Part shown: positions 43,165 to 54,229 of the stretch, piece by piece
How positions within the stretch are numbered: position 1 is the stretch's first letter
How the letters are laid out: each line of letters begins with the position of its first letter
From: Maritimibacter sp. HL-12
GTDB taxonomy: Bacteria; Pseudomonadota; Alphaproteobacteria; Rhodobacterales; Rhodobacteraceae
Reading direction: 5' to 3'
NCBI RefSeq assembly: GCF_900177545.1
Contig: NZ_FXBQ01000001.1
Span: 2,752,688 to 2,816,687 of the forward strand
DNA length: 64,000 nucleotides
The notes under the pieces: generated by a model
Seen by the model: only the letters and a program-made list of their open reading frames with translations
What the model was told of the DNA's origin: nothing
Databases searched by the model: none
Translations under genes and position numbers: made by a program

Positions 43165-44178
43165 ATGACGTTTCTGACCAAAACCGGGCTTGCCGCTGCG
43201 CTGCTCGTGGGTTCCGTATCGGCCGCCTCGGCGTTCACCGCCTGCCAGGTGACCGATACCGGCGGCATCGACGACGCCGGCTTCAACCAGACCGCCTGGA
43301 AGGGCGTGCAGGATTCGATCGAGGAATATGGCATCGAGGGCCGTTTCCTCGAAAGCCAGGCCGAAGCCGATTACGAGGCGAACCTGAACTCGCTGCTGGG
43401 GTCCTGCGACGTGATCGTCACCGTGGGCTTCCTGATGGGGGATGCCACCGCCGCGGCGGCCGCCGCCAACCCCGACCAGAAATACTCGATCGTCGACTTC
43501 GCCTATGATCCGACGATCCCGAACGTCGTCGGCCAGGTCTACGCCACCGACCAGGCCGCCTTCCTCGCGGGTTACCTCGCGGCCGGGATGACGGAAACCG
43601 GCGTGCTCGGCACCTTCGGCGGCATCAACATCCCGCCGGTGACGATCTTCATGGACGGTTTCGTGCATGGTGCCAACCACTACAACAGCGTGCACGGCAC
43701 CGAGGTGAGCGTTCTGGGCTGGAACCCGGAAAGCAAGGAAGGCCTCTTCACCGGCAACTTCGACAGCCTCGACGATGGCCGCGCCTTCGCGCAGAACCTC
43801 TATGACGAGGGTGCCGACATCGTGCTGCCGGTGGCTGGCCCCGTCGGCCTCGGCTCGGCCTCGCTCGCCAACGAGCTCGGCACCGACGAGTTGAAGATCA
43901 TCGGCGTCGATGCCGACCAGACCCAGACCGACCCCGACCGGGCCCATGTCTACCTCACCTCGGTGCTCAAGCGGATGGACGCGACGGTGCAGGCCGTGAT
44001 CAAGGCGGCGATGGATGACACCTTCGAGGGCGGCCTGATCGTCGGCACGCTGGAGAACGGCGGCGTCGGCCTTGCCCCGTTCGGCGCTTTCGAAGACGCG
44101 GTTCCGGCCGAACTGAAGGCCGAGATCGAGGAAATCCGCGCCGCGATCATCGACGGCTCGCTGACGATCGGCGGCTGA
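43165..44178 (+). CDS. BMP-family ABC substrate-binding protein
   Basis: This periplasmic binding protein of the Bmp/PnrA family has 337 aa. These typically bind purine or other nucleosides. A signal peptide lies at residues 1-22 (ASA cleavage), followed by VTDTGGIDDAGFNQTAWKG, the family motif with the nucleoside-contacting residues, and DPTIPNVVGQVYATDQAAFLAG in the second lobe. It is first in an operon with a double-domain ATPase and two permeases. A stable hairpin follows the stop and may boost its mRNA level. Confidence 0.9.
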   Translation: MTFLTKTGLAAALLVGSVSAASAFTACQVTDTGGIDDAGFNQTAWKGVQDSIEEYGIEGRFLESQAEADYEANLNSLLGSCDVIVTVGFLMGDATAAAAAANPDQKYSIVDFAYDPTIPNVVGQVYATDQAAFLAGYLAAGMTETGVLGTFGGINIPPVTIFMDGFVHGANHYNSVHGTEVSVLGWNPESKEGLFTGNFDSLDDGRAFAQNLYDEGADIVLPVAGPVGLGSASLANELGTDELKIIGVDADQTQTDPDRAHVYLTSVLKRMDATVQAVIKAAMDDTFEGGLIVGTLENGGVGLAPFGAFEDAVPAELKAEIEEIRAAIIDGSLTIGG

Positions 44179-44192
44179 TCCAGCAAAACCTG

Positions 44193-44220
44193 CGCCGCCG
44201 GCCCAACGTGGTCGGCGGCG
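44193..44220 (+). promoter_or_regulatory. Intercistronic hairpin after the BMP binding-protein gene
   Basis: The 8-bp perfect arms CGCCGCCG / CGGCGGCG extend by about three further pairs around a small loop, followed by TTCTTG. It sits 14 bp past the stop and 29 bp before the ATPase gene. Such hairpins stabilise the upstream binding-protein mRNA or attenuate read-through. Confidence 0.65.
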
Positions 44221-44248
44221 TTCTTGTCCGAGTGGGGAGGGCAGTGCC

Positions 44249-45768
<1,520 letters not shown>

Positions 45769-45772
<4 letters not shown>

Positions 45773-46917
45773 CCGACGGCAAGGATCTCCAGAAGGTCAA
45801 CGAAGACATGCGCAAACTGCTTGCGCGCGCCGCCTTCGGACGCGGCAACTTCGAAGATCTCTTCGTCGTGCCGGTTTTCGCCGTGGTGGCCGCGCTGGTG
45901 CTCGGGGCACTGATCATGCTGGCCACGGGCGTCGACCTGCCGACCATCGGCCGCAGCTTCGTGGCGCTCGCGGTGGGCTCGGCGGGCTCGCTCAACGCGG
46001 TCTCGGAAACGCTCACGGCGGCGATTCCGCTGGTGCTCGCGGGCCTCGGCCTCGGGCTTGGCTTTCGCGCGGGGCTGTTCAACATCGGTGCCGAGGGCCA
46101 GCTTCTGCTCGGCGGCACCGCGGCGGTGGTGTTCACCTTCAGCTTCCCCAGCCTGCCGTTCCCGATCCTGATGCTGTTCGGGTTGCTCACCGGCGCGCTC
46201 GTGGGCGCGGCCTATGCCTCGATCGCGGGCATCCTCAAGGCCACCACTGGGGCGCACGAGGTGATCACCACGATCATGCTCAACCTGATCAGCATCCGCC
46301 TGCTCGAATACATCCTGCGCCAGCCCTACATCCAACGCGAGGGCCGCGCCGACCCGGTGTCGAAGTCGGTGCCCGACGCGGGCCAGTTGCCGCGCCTGCT
46401 CGACTGGCTCGACCCCAACCTCAGGCTGCACGCCGGTGTTTTCCTGATGCTGCTGGCGGTGGCCTTCGTCTGGTGGCTGCTGTTTCGCTCCAAGATCGGC
46501 TTTGCCTTCCGCGCCTCGGGGGCCAACCCCGATGCCGCGCGCTATGCGGGGATGCGCTCGGGGCTCGTGATCGTCGCCGCGATGGCCACGGCGGGCGCGC
46601 TTGCCGGGCTTGCCGGGGCGGCGCAGGTACAGGGCGTTCTGGGCCGTGCCTCGCCCGGCTTCTCGGCGCAGATGGGGTTCGATGCCATCGCGCTGGCGCT
46701 GCTTGGCCGTTCGCATCCTGTCGGCATCCTGTTCGCGGGCATCCTGTTTGGCGGACTGGAGGCCGGCGGGCGTCAGATGCAGGTGGATGCCGGAGTGTCG
46801 ATCGACCTGATCAGCATCATCCAGGCCCTGATCATCGTGTTCATCGCGGCCCCTCTGCTGGTGCGCGCGATCTTCCCGTGGGGCTTTCGCAAGATCACAA
46901 AAGGGGGCAAGGCATGA
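45769..46917 (+). CDS. Nucleoside ABC permease (YufP-like)
   Basis: This inner-membrane permease has 382 aa and about ten helices. Typical motifs are GLGLGFRAGLFNIGAEGQLLLGG, in pieces, and FRASGANPDAARYAGM in the central cytoplasmic loop. Together with the next gene it forms the heterodimeric pore of the BMP-family importer. It overlaps neighbours by 4 bp at both ends. Confidence 0.92.
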
Positions 46918-48176
46918 GCGCCGTGACGACCGACACAAGCGCCGAGAAGATTGCCAGCGCCAAGGCCCGCCAGGCCCGGATCACCGGTGCCGTCCTGATC
47001 GGCCTTTCGCTCGTCGTGCTGTTCCTGCTCGACGTGGCGGCGGGCCAGGTGGCCACCTTCAAGCTCTCGCGCCCGCGTGATGTCTGGGTCGCGCCCGATC
47101 TCGTGGTGCCAGGTGCCTTCAACACCGTCGCCGCGGCGCTGCTCGCCTTCCTCGGCGTGCGCCAGTTCCTGCGCGGTGGCGGGCGGTGGACGTCGCTCTC
47201 CCTCGGGATTGGCATTGCCCTCGTGATCGTGGCTTTCCTGGTATGGGCCACCGCGGGCAAGAGCTTTTCGCTCTCCGGCATGTTGCAGGCCACCATGGTG
47301 CGCGCGGTGCCGATTGCTCTGGGCGGGCTTGCGGGCGTGCTCTCCGAACGGGTGGCCGTGGTCAATATCGCGATCGAGGGCATGCTGCTTGCCGGGGCCT
47401 TCACCGGGGCCCTGATGGGCTCGCTGCTCGGCGGCTGGGGCGGGCTGGTGATGGCGGTTCTGGTGGGCGGCATGTTCGGCATGATGCTCGCCGCCCTCGT
47501 GGTGACCTTCCGAATGGACCAGATCATTGCCGGCGTGGTGATCAATCTGTTCGTTCTGGGGTTGACCAGTTATGTCACCAGCCAGGTTTTCGCCCATAAC
47601 CGGCACCTCAACAATGCCGAGATCTTCCGCTCTTGGAAGATCCCGATCCTGGGCGACATTCCGGTGATCGGCCCGATGCTGTTCAACCAGAACCTCTTTG
47701 TCTACGGCGCGCTGATACTGGTCGGGGTGACAACCTATTACCTGTTCCACACCAAGGGCGGGCTGCGGGCGCGTGCGGTGGGCGAGCATCCGCGCGCGGC
47801 CGACACCCTCGGGATCGATGTCTATTTCACCCGCTACTTGCACGTCACCCTGGCCGGGATGGTCGCGGGCTTCGGCGGGGCCTGGTTCACGCTCGGTTCG
47901 GTCGGGCGCTTCGATGAGAACATGACCGGGGGGCGGGGCTTCATCGGCCTTGCGGCGATGATCTTCGGTCGTTGGCATCCGGTCGGCGCATTGTCGGCGG
48001 CGCTGATTTTCGGTTTTGCGGATTCGCTGCAACAGAAGCTCGCGCTGCTCAACACACCGATCCCGTCGGAGTTCCTCGCCATGGCGCCCTATATCGCCAC
48101 GATCATCGTGGTCGCCGGGCTGATTGGCAGGGCGCGCCCGCCCGCGGCGGACGGCAAGCCCTACGTCAAGGAATAG
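46914..48176 (+). CDS. Nucleoside ABC permease (YufQ-like)
   Basis: This second inner-membrane permease of the importer has 420 aa. An extra N-terminal region of about 110 residues with two or three helices precedes the core starting near MVRAVPIALGGLAGVLSERV; NIAIEGMLLAGA and RAVGEHPRAADTLGIDV are family motifs. The ATG at 46914 overlaps the previous stop; the longer frame upstream is a shadow. It ends the transporter operon. Confidence 0.92.
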   Translation: MSAVTTDTSAEKIASAKARQARITGAVLIGLSLVVLFLLDVAAGQVATFKLSRPRDVWVAPDLVVPGAFNTVAAALLAFLGVRQFLRGGGRWTSLSLGIGIALVIVAFLVWATAGKSFSLSGMLQATMVRAVPIALGGLAGVLSERVAVVNIAIEGMLLAGAFTGALMGSLLGGWGGLVMAVLVGGMFGMMLAALVVTFRMDQIIAGVVINLFVLGLTSYVTSQVFAHNRHLNNAEIFRSWKIPILGDIPVIGPMLFNQNLFVYGALILVGVTTYYLFHTKGGLRARAVGEHPRAADTLGIDVYFTRYLHVTLAGMVAGFGGAWFTLGSVGRFDENMTGGRGFIGLAAMIFGRWHPVGALSAALIFGFADSLQQKLALLNTPIPSEFLAMAPYIATIIVVAGLIGRARPPAADGKPYVKE

Positions 48177-48304
48177 AGGCTCACGGGGCGGTGTGTTTAC
48201 ACCGCACGCCGCCCCGGCCATGCGTCGGCACATAACCGCACCTGCGGCCGGCGCACGCGGTGCGAGGCGGCGAGGCCAGGCCAATCACGGGGCGCAGAAC
48301 AGCC

Positions 48305-49558
48305 ATGACCGACGCAGACCGCCGCTTTCTCACCACCCTGTTCGAGGCCGCCGTGGCCAGTGCCGACCCGGTGCGCGCGCTCGCGCCGCACATGCCGGCG
48401 CGGCCCGGCGGGCGCACCGTGGTGATCGGCGCGGGCAAGGGCGCGGCCCAGCTTGCAGCGGCTTTCGAGACGCATTGGGGCAGCCCCGTGGAGGGCGTTG
48501 TTGTCACCCGCTACGGCTACGCCTGTGCGACGCACAACATCCGGGTTATCGAAGCTGCCCACCCGGTGCCGGACGAGAACGGCCTTGCCGCCGCACGGGC
48601 CCTGCTCGACGCGGTGGCCGACCTGACCGCCGAGGATCTCGTCGTCGCGCTTGTCACCGGCGGCGGCTCGGCGCTGCTGCCTGCGCCGCCAGAGGGTTTC
48701 GGGCTTGCCGACGAACAGGCCCTGAACGCGGCGCTGCTTGCCTCCGGCGCGCCGATCTCCGCGATGAACGCGATCCGCAAACAGTTTTCCCGCATCAAGG
48801 GTGGCCGCCTCGCCGCCGCCGCGTATCCCGCCCGCGTCGTCACCCTGATCGTGTCGGACGTGCCGGGCGACGATCCGGCGCAGGTTGCTTCCGGCCCGAC
48901 GGTGCCCGACGCCTCCGGCCCGCGCGAGGCGCTGGCGGCAATCGAGGCCCATGGCATTGCACTGCCCGACCGGGTCCGCGCCCATATCGCGGAGACCATG
49001 CCGCCCGCGCCGGACGATCCGCGCTTCGCCGCCAACAGCACCACCGTGATCGCCTCCGCCGCGCAGGCCCTGGACGCGGCGGCCCGCGTCGCCGAGGCGC
49101 AGGGGGTGACGCCCGCGATCCTGTCGGATGCGATCGAAGGCGAGGCGCGCGAGGTTGGCAAGGTCATGGCCGCGCTCGCCCGCGAGGTGGCGACGCGAGA
49201 CCGCCCCCTTACCCGGCCCGTGGTGCTGCTTTCGGGCGGTGAAACCACGGTGACGCTGAAAGGGCAGGGCAAGGGCGGGCGCAACAGCGAGTTCCTGCTT
49301 TCTCTCGCACGCGGGATCGAGGGGCTCGCGGTCTCGGCCCTCGCCGCCGATACCGACGGCATCGACGGCAGCGAAGACAACGCCGGTGCCTTTGCCGATG
49401 GCACCAGCGCCGCCCGGCTGCGTGCGGCGGGCCTCGACCCGGCCGCGCTCCTCGCCGACAACGATGCCTGGAGCGCCTTTCACGCGCTGGGCGATCTGTT
49501 CACGCCGGGGCCGACCGGCACCAACGTGAACGATTTTCGCGCGATCCTCATGCGCTGA
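48305..49558 (+). CDS. Glycerate 2-kinase (GckA/MOFRL family)
   Basis: This glycerate kinase type 2 has 417 aa. The N-terminal DUF4147 domain carries [17 protein letters not shown] and [19 protein letters not shown]. The C-terminal MOFRL domain has [26 protein letters not shown] and the last motif [11 protein letters not shown]. It phosphorylates D-glycerate, feeding glyoxylate- or hydroxypyruvate-derived carbon to glycolysis. The ATG at 48305 fits the family start; it lies 128 bp after the permease gene and converges with the next operon with only 5 bp between stops. Confidence 0.9.
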   Translation: MTDADRRFLTTLFEAAVASADPVRALAPHMPARPGGRTVVIGAGKGAAQLAAAFETHWGSPVEGVVVTRYGYACATHNIRVIEAAHPVPDENGLAAARALLDAVADLTAEDLVVALVTGGGSALLPAPPEGFGLADEQALNAALLASGAPISAMNAIRKQFSRIKGGRLAAAAYPARVVTLIVSDVPGDDPAQVASGPTVPDASGPREALAAIEAHGIALPDRVRAHIAETMPPAPDDPRFAANSTTVIASAAQALDAAARVAEAQGVTPAILSDAIEGEAREVGKVMAALAREVATRDRPLTRPVVLLSGGETTVTLKGQGKGGRNSEFLLSLARGIEGLAVSALAADTDGIDGSEDNAGAFADGTSAARLRAAGLDPAALLADNDAWSAFHALGDLFTPGPTGTNVNDFRAILMR

Positions 49559-49563
49559 GCGCG

Positions 49564-50331
49564 TTACTGCGCCGGCCGTTCGGCCCAGCCCGCGAAGATT
49601 TTCTCCAGCGCGACCACCACGTAGTAGAGCAGGATGCCGAGCACCGCGAGGGCGATCAGAACGGCGAACATCAGCGGGTAGTCCGAGTTGGTCTTGCCGG
49701 AATCGAACAGCGCGCCGAGGCCGCGGCCGTGGGGGCTGACGATCTCCATCAGGTTGGTGCCGATGAAGGCCAGCGTCACCGCCACCTTCATCGCCCCGAA
49801 GAACTCCGGCAGGGTCTTGGGCAGGGCGATCTTCCAGAAGATCGTCGATTGCGAGGCACCGAGCGAGCGCAGGATATCGCGGTATTCGGGCTCCAGCGTC
49901 GAAAGCCCGATCGAGACCGAAACCGCGATCGGGAAGAACGAGATCATGAAGGCGATCAGCACGGTGTTGAAATCATGCGCGCCCACGAACATCAGCGCCA
50001 CGATCGGCACGACGGTGGCCTTGGGGATCGCGTTGAAACCCACCAGCAGCGGATAAAGCGCATCGCGCATCACCCGGCTGAACCCCATGATCATCCCGAA
50101 CCCGGTGCCCACCACCACCGCGAGCAAGAGCCCGACCACGGTGCGCCAGAGGGTTTGCCAGCTCATGGTGACGAACAAATCCCAATGCTTGATGTAGGCA
50201 GGCAGCAGATCGGAGGGTGCGGCCATCTTGTATTTCGGCCAGCCCGCGGCCCAGACCACGGCCTCCCAGATCAAAAGGAAGATGATCATCGCAGCGGTTG
50301 GCACCATGACTTTGCCGAGGTTCTGGTTCAT
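49564..50331 (-). CDS. SsuC/TauC/ThiX-type ABC permease
   Basis: This inner-membrane permease has 255 aa and six helices. It has the EAA loop near ILRSLGASQSTIFWKIALPKTLPEF, in pieces, and shows the family start LLIWEAVVWAAGWPKY. It belongs to importers for sulphonates, nitrate, or thiamine precursors and similar compounds. The 3-gene order is binding protein, ATPase, permease; its start overlaps the ATPase stop by 1 bp. The solute cannot be fixed from the permease. Confidence 0.88.
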   Translation of the reverse strand: MNQNLGKVMVPTAAMIIFLLIWEAVVWAAGWPKYKMAAPSDLLPAYIKHWDLFVTMSWQTLWRTVVGLLLAVVVGTGFGMIMGFSRVMRDALYPLLVGFNAIPKATVVPIVALMFVGAHDFNTVLIAFMISFFPIAVSVSIGLSTLEPEYRDILRSLGASQSTIFWKIALPKTLPEFFGAMKVAVTLAFIGTNLMEIVSPHGRGLGALFDSGKTNSDYPLMFAVLIALAVLGILLYYVVVALEKIFAGWAERPAQ

Positions 50332-51128
50332 CAGGCGGCCTCCCCCTCGGCGGGCGCGCGGCCCTGGGCGATCTCGATCTGGTGGCGCAGGATGGCAAGC
50401 ATTTCGGCGGCTTCCGGCGTGTAGAGATGTTCGAGGTCGCGCGGGCCAGTGTCCGGCACATCAAGCAGGTATTGCGTGCGGGCAGGCCGGCCCGAGAGCA
50501 CCACCACCTGGTCGGCGAGAAAGATCGCCTCGCGCAGATCATGGGTGATCAGCACCCCGGTGAAGGGCTCGTTTTCCTTCACCTTGTGCATGGTCTGCCA
50601 GAGGTCTTCGCGGGTGAAAGCATCGAGCGCGCCGAACGGCTCGTCGAGGATCAGCACCTCGGGCTTGTGCACCAGCGCCCGGCACAGCGAGGCGCGCTGG
50701 CGCATGCCGCCGGAGAGTTCCGAGGGCCGCTTGTCCTCGAAGCCTTCGAGGCCGACGAGGTGCAACAGGTAGCGCGCGCGGTCCTCGCACTCGGCCTTCG
50801 ACAGCGTGTTGGGCACGATTTCGAGCGGCAGGATCACGTTTTGCAGGATCGAGCGCCATTCGAGCAGAACCGGGTTCTGGAATGCCATGCCCACGGTGGC
50901 GCGCGGGCCGGTGACGACCTCGCCATGCAGCATCACCTTGCCCTCGTCGGGCTTCATCAGCCCCGAGATCAGCCGGGTGAGGGTGGACTTGCCACAGCCC
51001 GAGGGGCCGACAACGGCGCTGAAGCCGCCCTCGTCGAGCGACATTTCCAGCCCGTCGAGCACCGGGAGCGGGCCCGAGGGTGTCTTGTAGGCGTGGCGCA
51101 CGCCTTCGATCCTGATCATCGGAAACAT
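50331..51128 (-). CDS. SsuB/TauB-type ABC ATPase
   Basis: This importer ATPase has 265 aa. Walker A is GPSGCGKSTLTRL, the signature is LSGGMRQRASLCRA, Walker B is VLILDEPFGALD and the H-loop is LITHDLREA. It is typical of the nitrate/sulphonate/taurine class. The ATG at 51128 has GGGGAT upstream; an in-frame ATG 9 bp later would also fit the family. It is followed without a gap by the permease. Confidence 0.9.
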   Translation of the reverse strand: MFPMIRIEGVRHAYKTPSGPLPVLDGLEMSLDEGGFSAVVGPSGCGKSTLTRLISGLMKPDEGKVMLHGEVVTGPRATVGMAFQNPVLLEWRSILQNVILPLEIVPNTLSKAECEDRARYLLHLVGLEGFEDKRPSELSGGMRQRASLCRALVHKPEVLILDEPFGALDAFTREDLWQTMHKVKENEPFTGVLITHDLREAIFLADQVVVLSGRPARTQYLLDVPDTGPRDLEHLYTPEAAEMLAILRHQIEIAQGRAPAEGEAA

Positions 51129-51159
51129 CTGCTCATCCCCGCCTGTCGTTTGTTGAACA

Positions 51160-51189
51160 GGCCGCGCCGGGTTTGGCCCCGGCGCGGCC
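51160..51189 (-). promoter_or_regulatory. Intercistronic hairpin after the NMT1-type binding-protein gene
   Basis: The 12-bp perfect arms GGCCGCGCCGGG / CCCGGCGCGGCC enclose a 6-nt loop, 9 bp past the stop of the minus-strand binding-protein gene and about 30 bp before the ATPase gene. No long T-run follows, so partial attenuation or mRNA protection is more likely than full termination. Confidence 0.7.
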
Positions 51190-51197
51190 CAGATTGG

Positions 51198-52205
51198 TCA
51201 CTTCAGCGCAAAGCCGCCTTCGGGCAGGTAGGCGTCGGAGAAGTAGAGGTCCGCGTCGGGCTCGGTCTGGAACTCGTAGGTGAGCTTGATCTGTTCCAGC
51301 GAATTGGCGAAGCGGGCATCGTCGATCCCGCCGAAGCCGTTTTCGAGCGTCCAGTCGGTGACGACGTTGGCATCGAGGGACAGTTCAAGGCGGCGCAGCT
51401 CCAGGTCCGCGTCGGCGGCGGGGTTGCGTTCGATCAGGCTCGGGATCGTCGCCGCCGGGTCGGCCGCCGCGTCGGCCCAGCCCTTGGCGATCGCGGCGAG
51501 GAAGCCTTCGATCAGCTCGGGATTCTCGGTGGCGAAATCGGTGTTGACGATGATCGCGTTGCCGTAGAGGTCGACGCCGTAATCGGCCATCAGCAGGGTC
51601 ACCAGATCATCCTCCGGCACGCCGAGGCGGGCGGCGTTGAGGTAGGAGGTGAACGAAAAGCCGGTGATCGCGGCGACGTTGCCTTCGGCCAGCATCGGTT
51701 CGCGGGTCGGAAAGCCCACCGGCTCGACCGTGATCGCGTCGACGTCGAGATCATTCTCGGCCGCGAAGATGGGGAATTGCGCCCAGGCCCCGTCGGGCGG
51801 CGGGGCACCGAGCACACGGCCTTCGAGGTCGGCCGGGGTCTCGATGCCGAGCGACTTGCGCCCGATCACCGCGAAGGGCGGCTTGTCGTAGATCATCATC
51901 ACGGCGGTCACCGGCGCGCCGGGGTTCTGGTCGAGGAACTTGATCAGCGAGTTGATGTCGGCAAAGCCGACCGGGAACGAGCCGGTGGCCACCTTCGGGA
52001 TCGCGTCGAGCGAGCCGGAGCCCGCGGCGATTTCCACTTCGAGCCCGGCATCGGCGAAATAGCCCTTGTCGATGGCGACGAAATAGGGCGCGGCGGGGCC
52101 TTCGAATTTCCAGTCGAGGGCAAAGGGCATGGCGGTTTGGGCCGCGGCGGCGGTGGCGAGGCTGGCAGCCAGAACGCCGGCGAGGGCAAAGGATTTATAG
52201 GCCAA
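51198..52205 (-). CDS. NMT1/THI5-like ABC substrate-binding protein
   Basis: This periplasmic binding protein has 335 aa. Its signal peptide is residues 1-22 (AAAQT cleavage) and the mature start TAMPFALDWKFEGPAAPYFVA is typical of the NMT1/THI5-like family that binds pyrimidine precursors, riboflavin or other aromatics. The motif GYFADAGLEVEIAAGSGS is present. No thiamine riboswitch is visible upstream, so a thiamine-precursor role is not supported. It is the first gene of the operon. Confidence 0.88.
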   Translation of the reverse strand: MAYKSFALAGVLAASLATAAAAQTAMPFALDWKFEGPAAPYFVAIDKGYFADAGLEVEIAAGSGSLDAIPKVATGSFPVGFADINSLIKFLDQNPGAPVTAVMMIYDKPPFAVIGRKSLGIETPADLEGRVLGAPPPDGAWAQFPIFAAENDLDVDAITVEPVGFPTREPMLAEGNVAAITGFSFTSYLNAARLGVPEDDLVTLLMADYGVDLYGNAIIVNTDFATENPELIEGFLAAIAKGWADAAADPAATIPSLIERNPAADADLELRRLELSLDANVVTDWTLENGFGGIDDARFANSLEQIKLTYEFQTEPDADLYFSDAYLPEGGFALK

Positions 52206-52356
52206 GATGGATCTCCTTGTTTTGACTTAGTCCGGCGGAGTTAAGCATGGGGCACGCGTCTGCGCCAAGCCCCTGCGTATCCCGGCCGGTCAAATGGCAT
52301 CGGTGCCGTGGTCTTGGGCAGGCGGCGGGTGCGCTGCCTGTTTCTTGCGCGATCCG

Positions 52357-53655
52357 CTACAAGAGCCCCGGCAGGAACAGCACCAGCGCAGGCACCGCGA
52401 TCACCAGCGCGACGACGAAAATGTCGGCGATGATGAACGGAACCACGCCCTTGAACACCTGCACCGTGGTGACGTGGGCCGCCGCCACGTTTCGGATCAC
52501 GAAGACGTTCAACCCCACCGGCGGGGTGATCATGCCCACCTCCAGGAGCTTCACCACCAGTACCCCGAACCAGACCAGCGAGATATCCTGCGCGCCCAGC
52601 ACCGGCAGAAAGACCGGCAGGGTGATCAGCATCGCGCCGAACGGCTCCATGAAGGTGCCGAGGATCAGGTAGATCGCCACGATGATCAGCATCAGCATCA
52701 CATAGCTCAGATCGGCCCCGGCCACCGCCTGTCCAATGAAGCCCTGAAGCCCAGAGAGGCCGAGGAAGCGCGTGAACATGGTGGCGCCGATACCGATGAT
52801 CAGGAGCGAACCGGTCGTGGTGACGGTTTCGATCAGCGCGCGCGACACCGCCCTGCGGGTGAGCGTGCCGGTCAGCGCGGCGATCACGATGGTGCCGAGG
52901 GCACCGACGGCCCCGGCCTCGGTTGCGGTGAACAGGCCCGAGAACAGCCCGCCGAAGACCAGCAGCACCAGTGCGGAAACCGGCAGCAGCTTGACGAACA
53001 CGCGCGCGCCGCCGCCGCGTTCCACCTCGGCGCGGCGCGGGATCAGGTCGGGCCGGGCGAAGCTGATGATGAGCACGACGATGGCATAGGAAACCGCGGT
53101 GAGAATGCCGATGGACAGCCCGCCGAGAAACACCTTGGTGACGGATGTTTCGGCGATAATGCCGTAGATGATCATCAGGATCGACGGCGGGATCAGGGCC
53201 CCGATGGTGCCGCCCGCCGCGATCGAGCCGGCCGCGATCGAGGGCCGGTAGCCCGCGCGCACCATCTCGGGAATGGCGATCCGCCCCATCGCGGCGGCGG
53301 TGGCCACCGAGGAGCCGGAGACCGAGGCAAAGGCCGAGCAGGCGAAGATCGACGAGATCGCGAGCCCGCCGGGCAGCCGCGCGAGCAGCACCTTGGCGGC
53401 GTCGAAGAGCCCGCCGGTCATCCCGCTGTGGAAGGCCACGAAACCCATCAGCAGGAACATCGGCACCGCGCTCATCGTCCAGCTTGCAACGAAGGAATAG
53501 GGGGTGTTCTGCAGGATGCCCATCGCGGGTTTCAGCCCGATCATCGCCCAGATGCCGGAGAACGACACGATGATGAGGGCCAGCGCCACAGGCAGGCGCA
53601 GCACCAGCAGCAGTCCAAGGGCCGCGACGCCCCACAGCCCGATCTCAACGCTCAT
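52357..53655 (-). CDS. dctM: TRAP transporter large permease DctM
   Basis: This large membrane subunit of a tripartite ATP-independent periplasmic transporter has 432 aa and about twelve helices. Family motifs include PMFLLMGFVAFHSGM, CSAFASVSGSSVATAAAMG and GTIGALIPPSILMIIYG. It couples sodium entry to uptake of organic acids. It overlaps the small permease gene by 11 bp and is last in the six-gene operon that includes crotonase, MarR and amidohydrolase genes. Confidence 0.93.
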   Translation of the reverse strand: MSVEIGLWGVAALGLLLVLRLPVALALIIVSFSGIWAMIGLKPAMGILQNTPYSFVASWTMSAVPMFLLMGFVAFHSGMTGGLFDAAKVLLARLPGGLAISSIFACSAFASVSGSSVATAAAMGRIAIPEMVRAGYRPSIAAGSIAAGGTIGALIPPSILMIIYGIIAETSVTKVFLGGLSIGILTAVSYAIVVLIISFARPDLIPRRAEVERGGGARVFVKLLPVSALVLLVFGGLFSGLFTATEAGAVGALGTIVIAALTGTLTRRAVSRALIETVTTTGSLLIIGIGATMFTRFLGLSGLQGFIGQAVAGADLSYVMLMLIIVAIYLILGTFMEPFGAMLITLPVFLPVLGAQDISLVWFGVLVVKLLEVGMITPPVGLNVFVIRNVAAAHVTTVQVFKGVVPFIIADIFVVALVIAVPALVLFLPGLL

Positions 53656-54169
53656 GAATGGCCTCCTCGATCGGCGTGCCTATGGCGGGAAACATGCGTC
53701 CGAGCGCGAGCAGGACGCAGGCGAAAGCGGCGAGGGTGAAGCCGACGGGGGCGAAGTAGAACGAATGCCACACCGCCATCTTGTAATCCGCGATCTCGAC
53801 GAGGGTGCCGACCCGGGTTTCGCGCATCGCCTTGCCCCAGTTGGTCCAGGCCAGCAGCCCGTAGACCACCGAGGCGAGCAGCATCACGCCAACGTCGGAA
53901 ACGCGCTTGGCGCGCGACGAAAGCGCGAAGTCGAGCAGTTCCACCGAGATCATGTCGCGCCGCATCTCGAGCCATGCCAGCGGCAGGAAGGCAAGCGCGG
54001 TCATGTAGTAGCGCGCGACGATCTCGGGAACGGTGTTCATCGAGAGACGAAACGCGTTGCGCAGGATCACGTCGAGGCTGATGTGCAGCATCATCGCGAC
54101 CACGGCGAGTGCGCCGATATAGCCGAGCGCCTTGGCCACGAGGGCGGCGAGCTTGACGAGGCGTTGCAT
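53645..54169 (-). CDS. dctQ: TRAP transporter small permease DctQ
   Basis: This four-helix membrane subunit of the TRAP transporter has 174 aa. The first helices contain LGYIGALAVVAMMLHISLDVILRNAF in pieces, and the loop WLEMRRDMISVELL is typical. It lies between dctP and dctM; a hairpin separates it from dctP. Confidence 0.88.
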   Translation of the reverse strand: MQRLVKLAALVAKALGYIGALAVVAMMLHISLDVILRNAFRLSMNTVPEIVARYYMTALAFLPLAWLEMRRDMISVELLDFALSSRAKRVSDVGVMLLASVVYGLLAWTNWGKAMRETRVGTLVEIADYKMAVWHSFYFAPVGFTLAAFACVLLALGRMFPAIGTPIEEAIHER

Positions 54170-54191
54170 TGGAATGTCCCGAAAGGATGAA

Positions 54192-54219
54192 CCCGGCCCG
54201 CCGATGAGGGTGGGCCGGG
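54192..54219 (-). promoter_or_regulatory. Intercistronic hairpin after dctP
   Basis: The 8-bp arms CCCGGCCC / GGGCCGGG extend inward by two or three pairs and lie 11 bp past the dctP stop, before dctQ. It is the third example in this window of a hairpin just after a solute-binding-protein gene. Confidence 0.65.
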
Positions 54220-54229
54220 GTGAGGCAGC

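Noticed and set aside
52206..52356. TPP riboswitch for the NMT1-type importer
   Set aside because: Neither the gap nor the leader shows the conserved TPP aptamer CTGAGA element.
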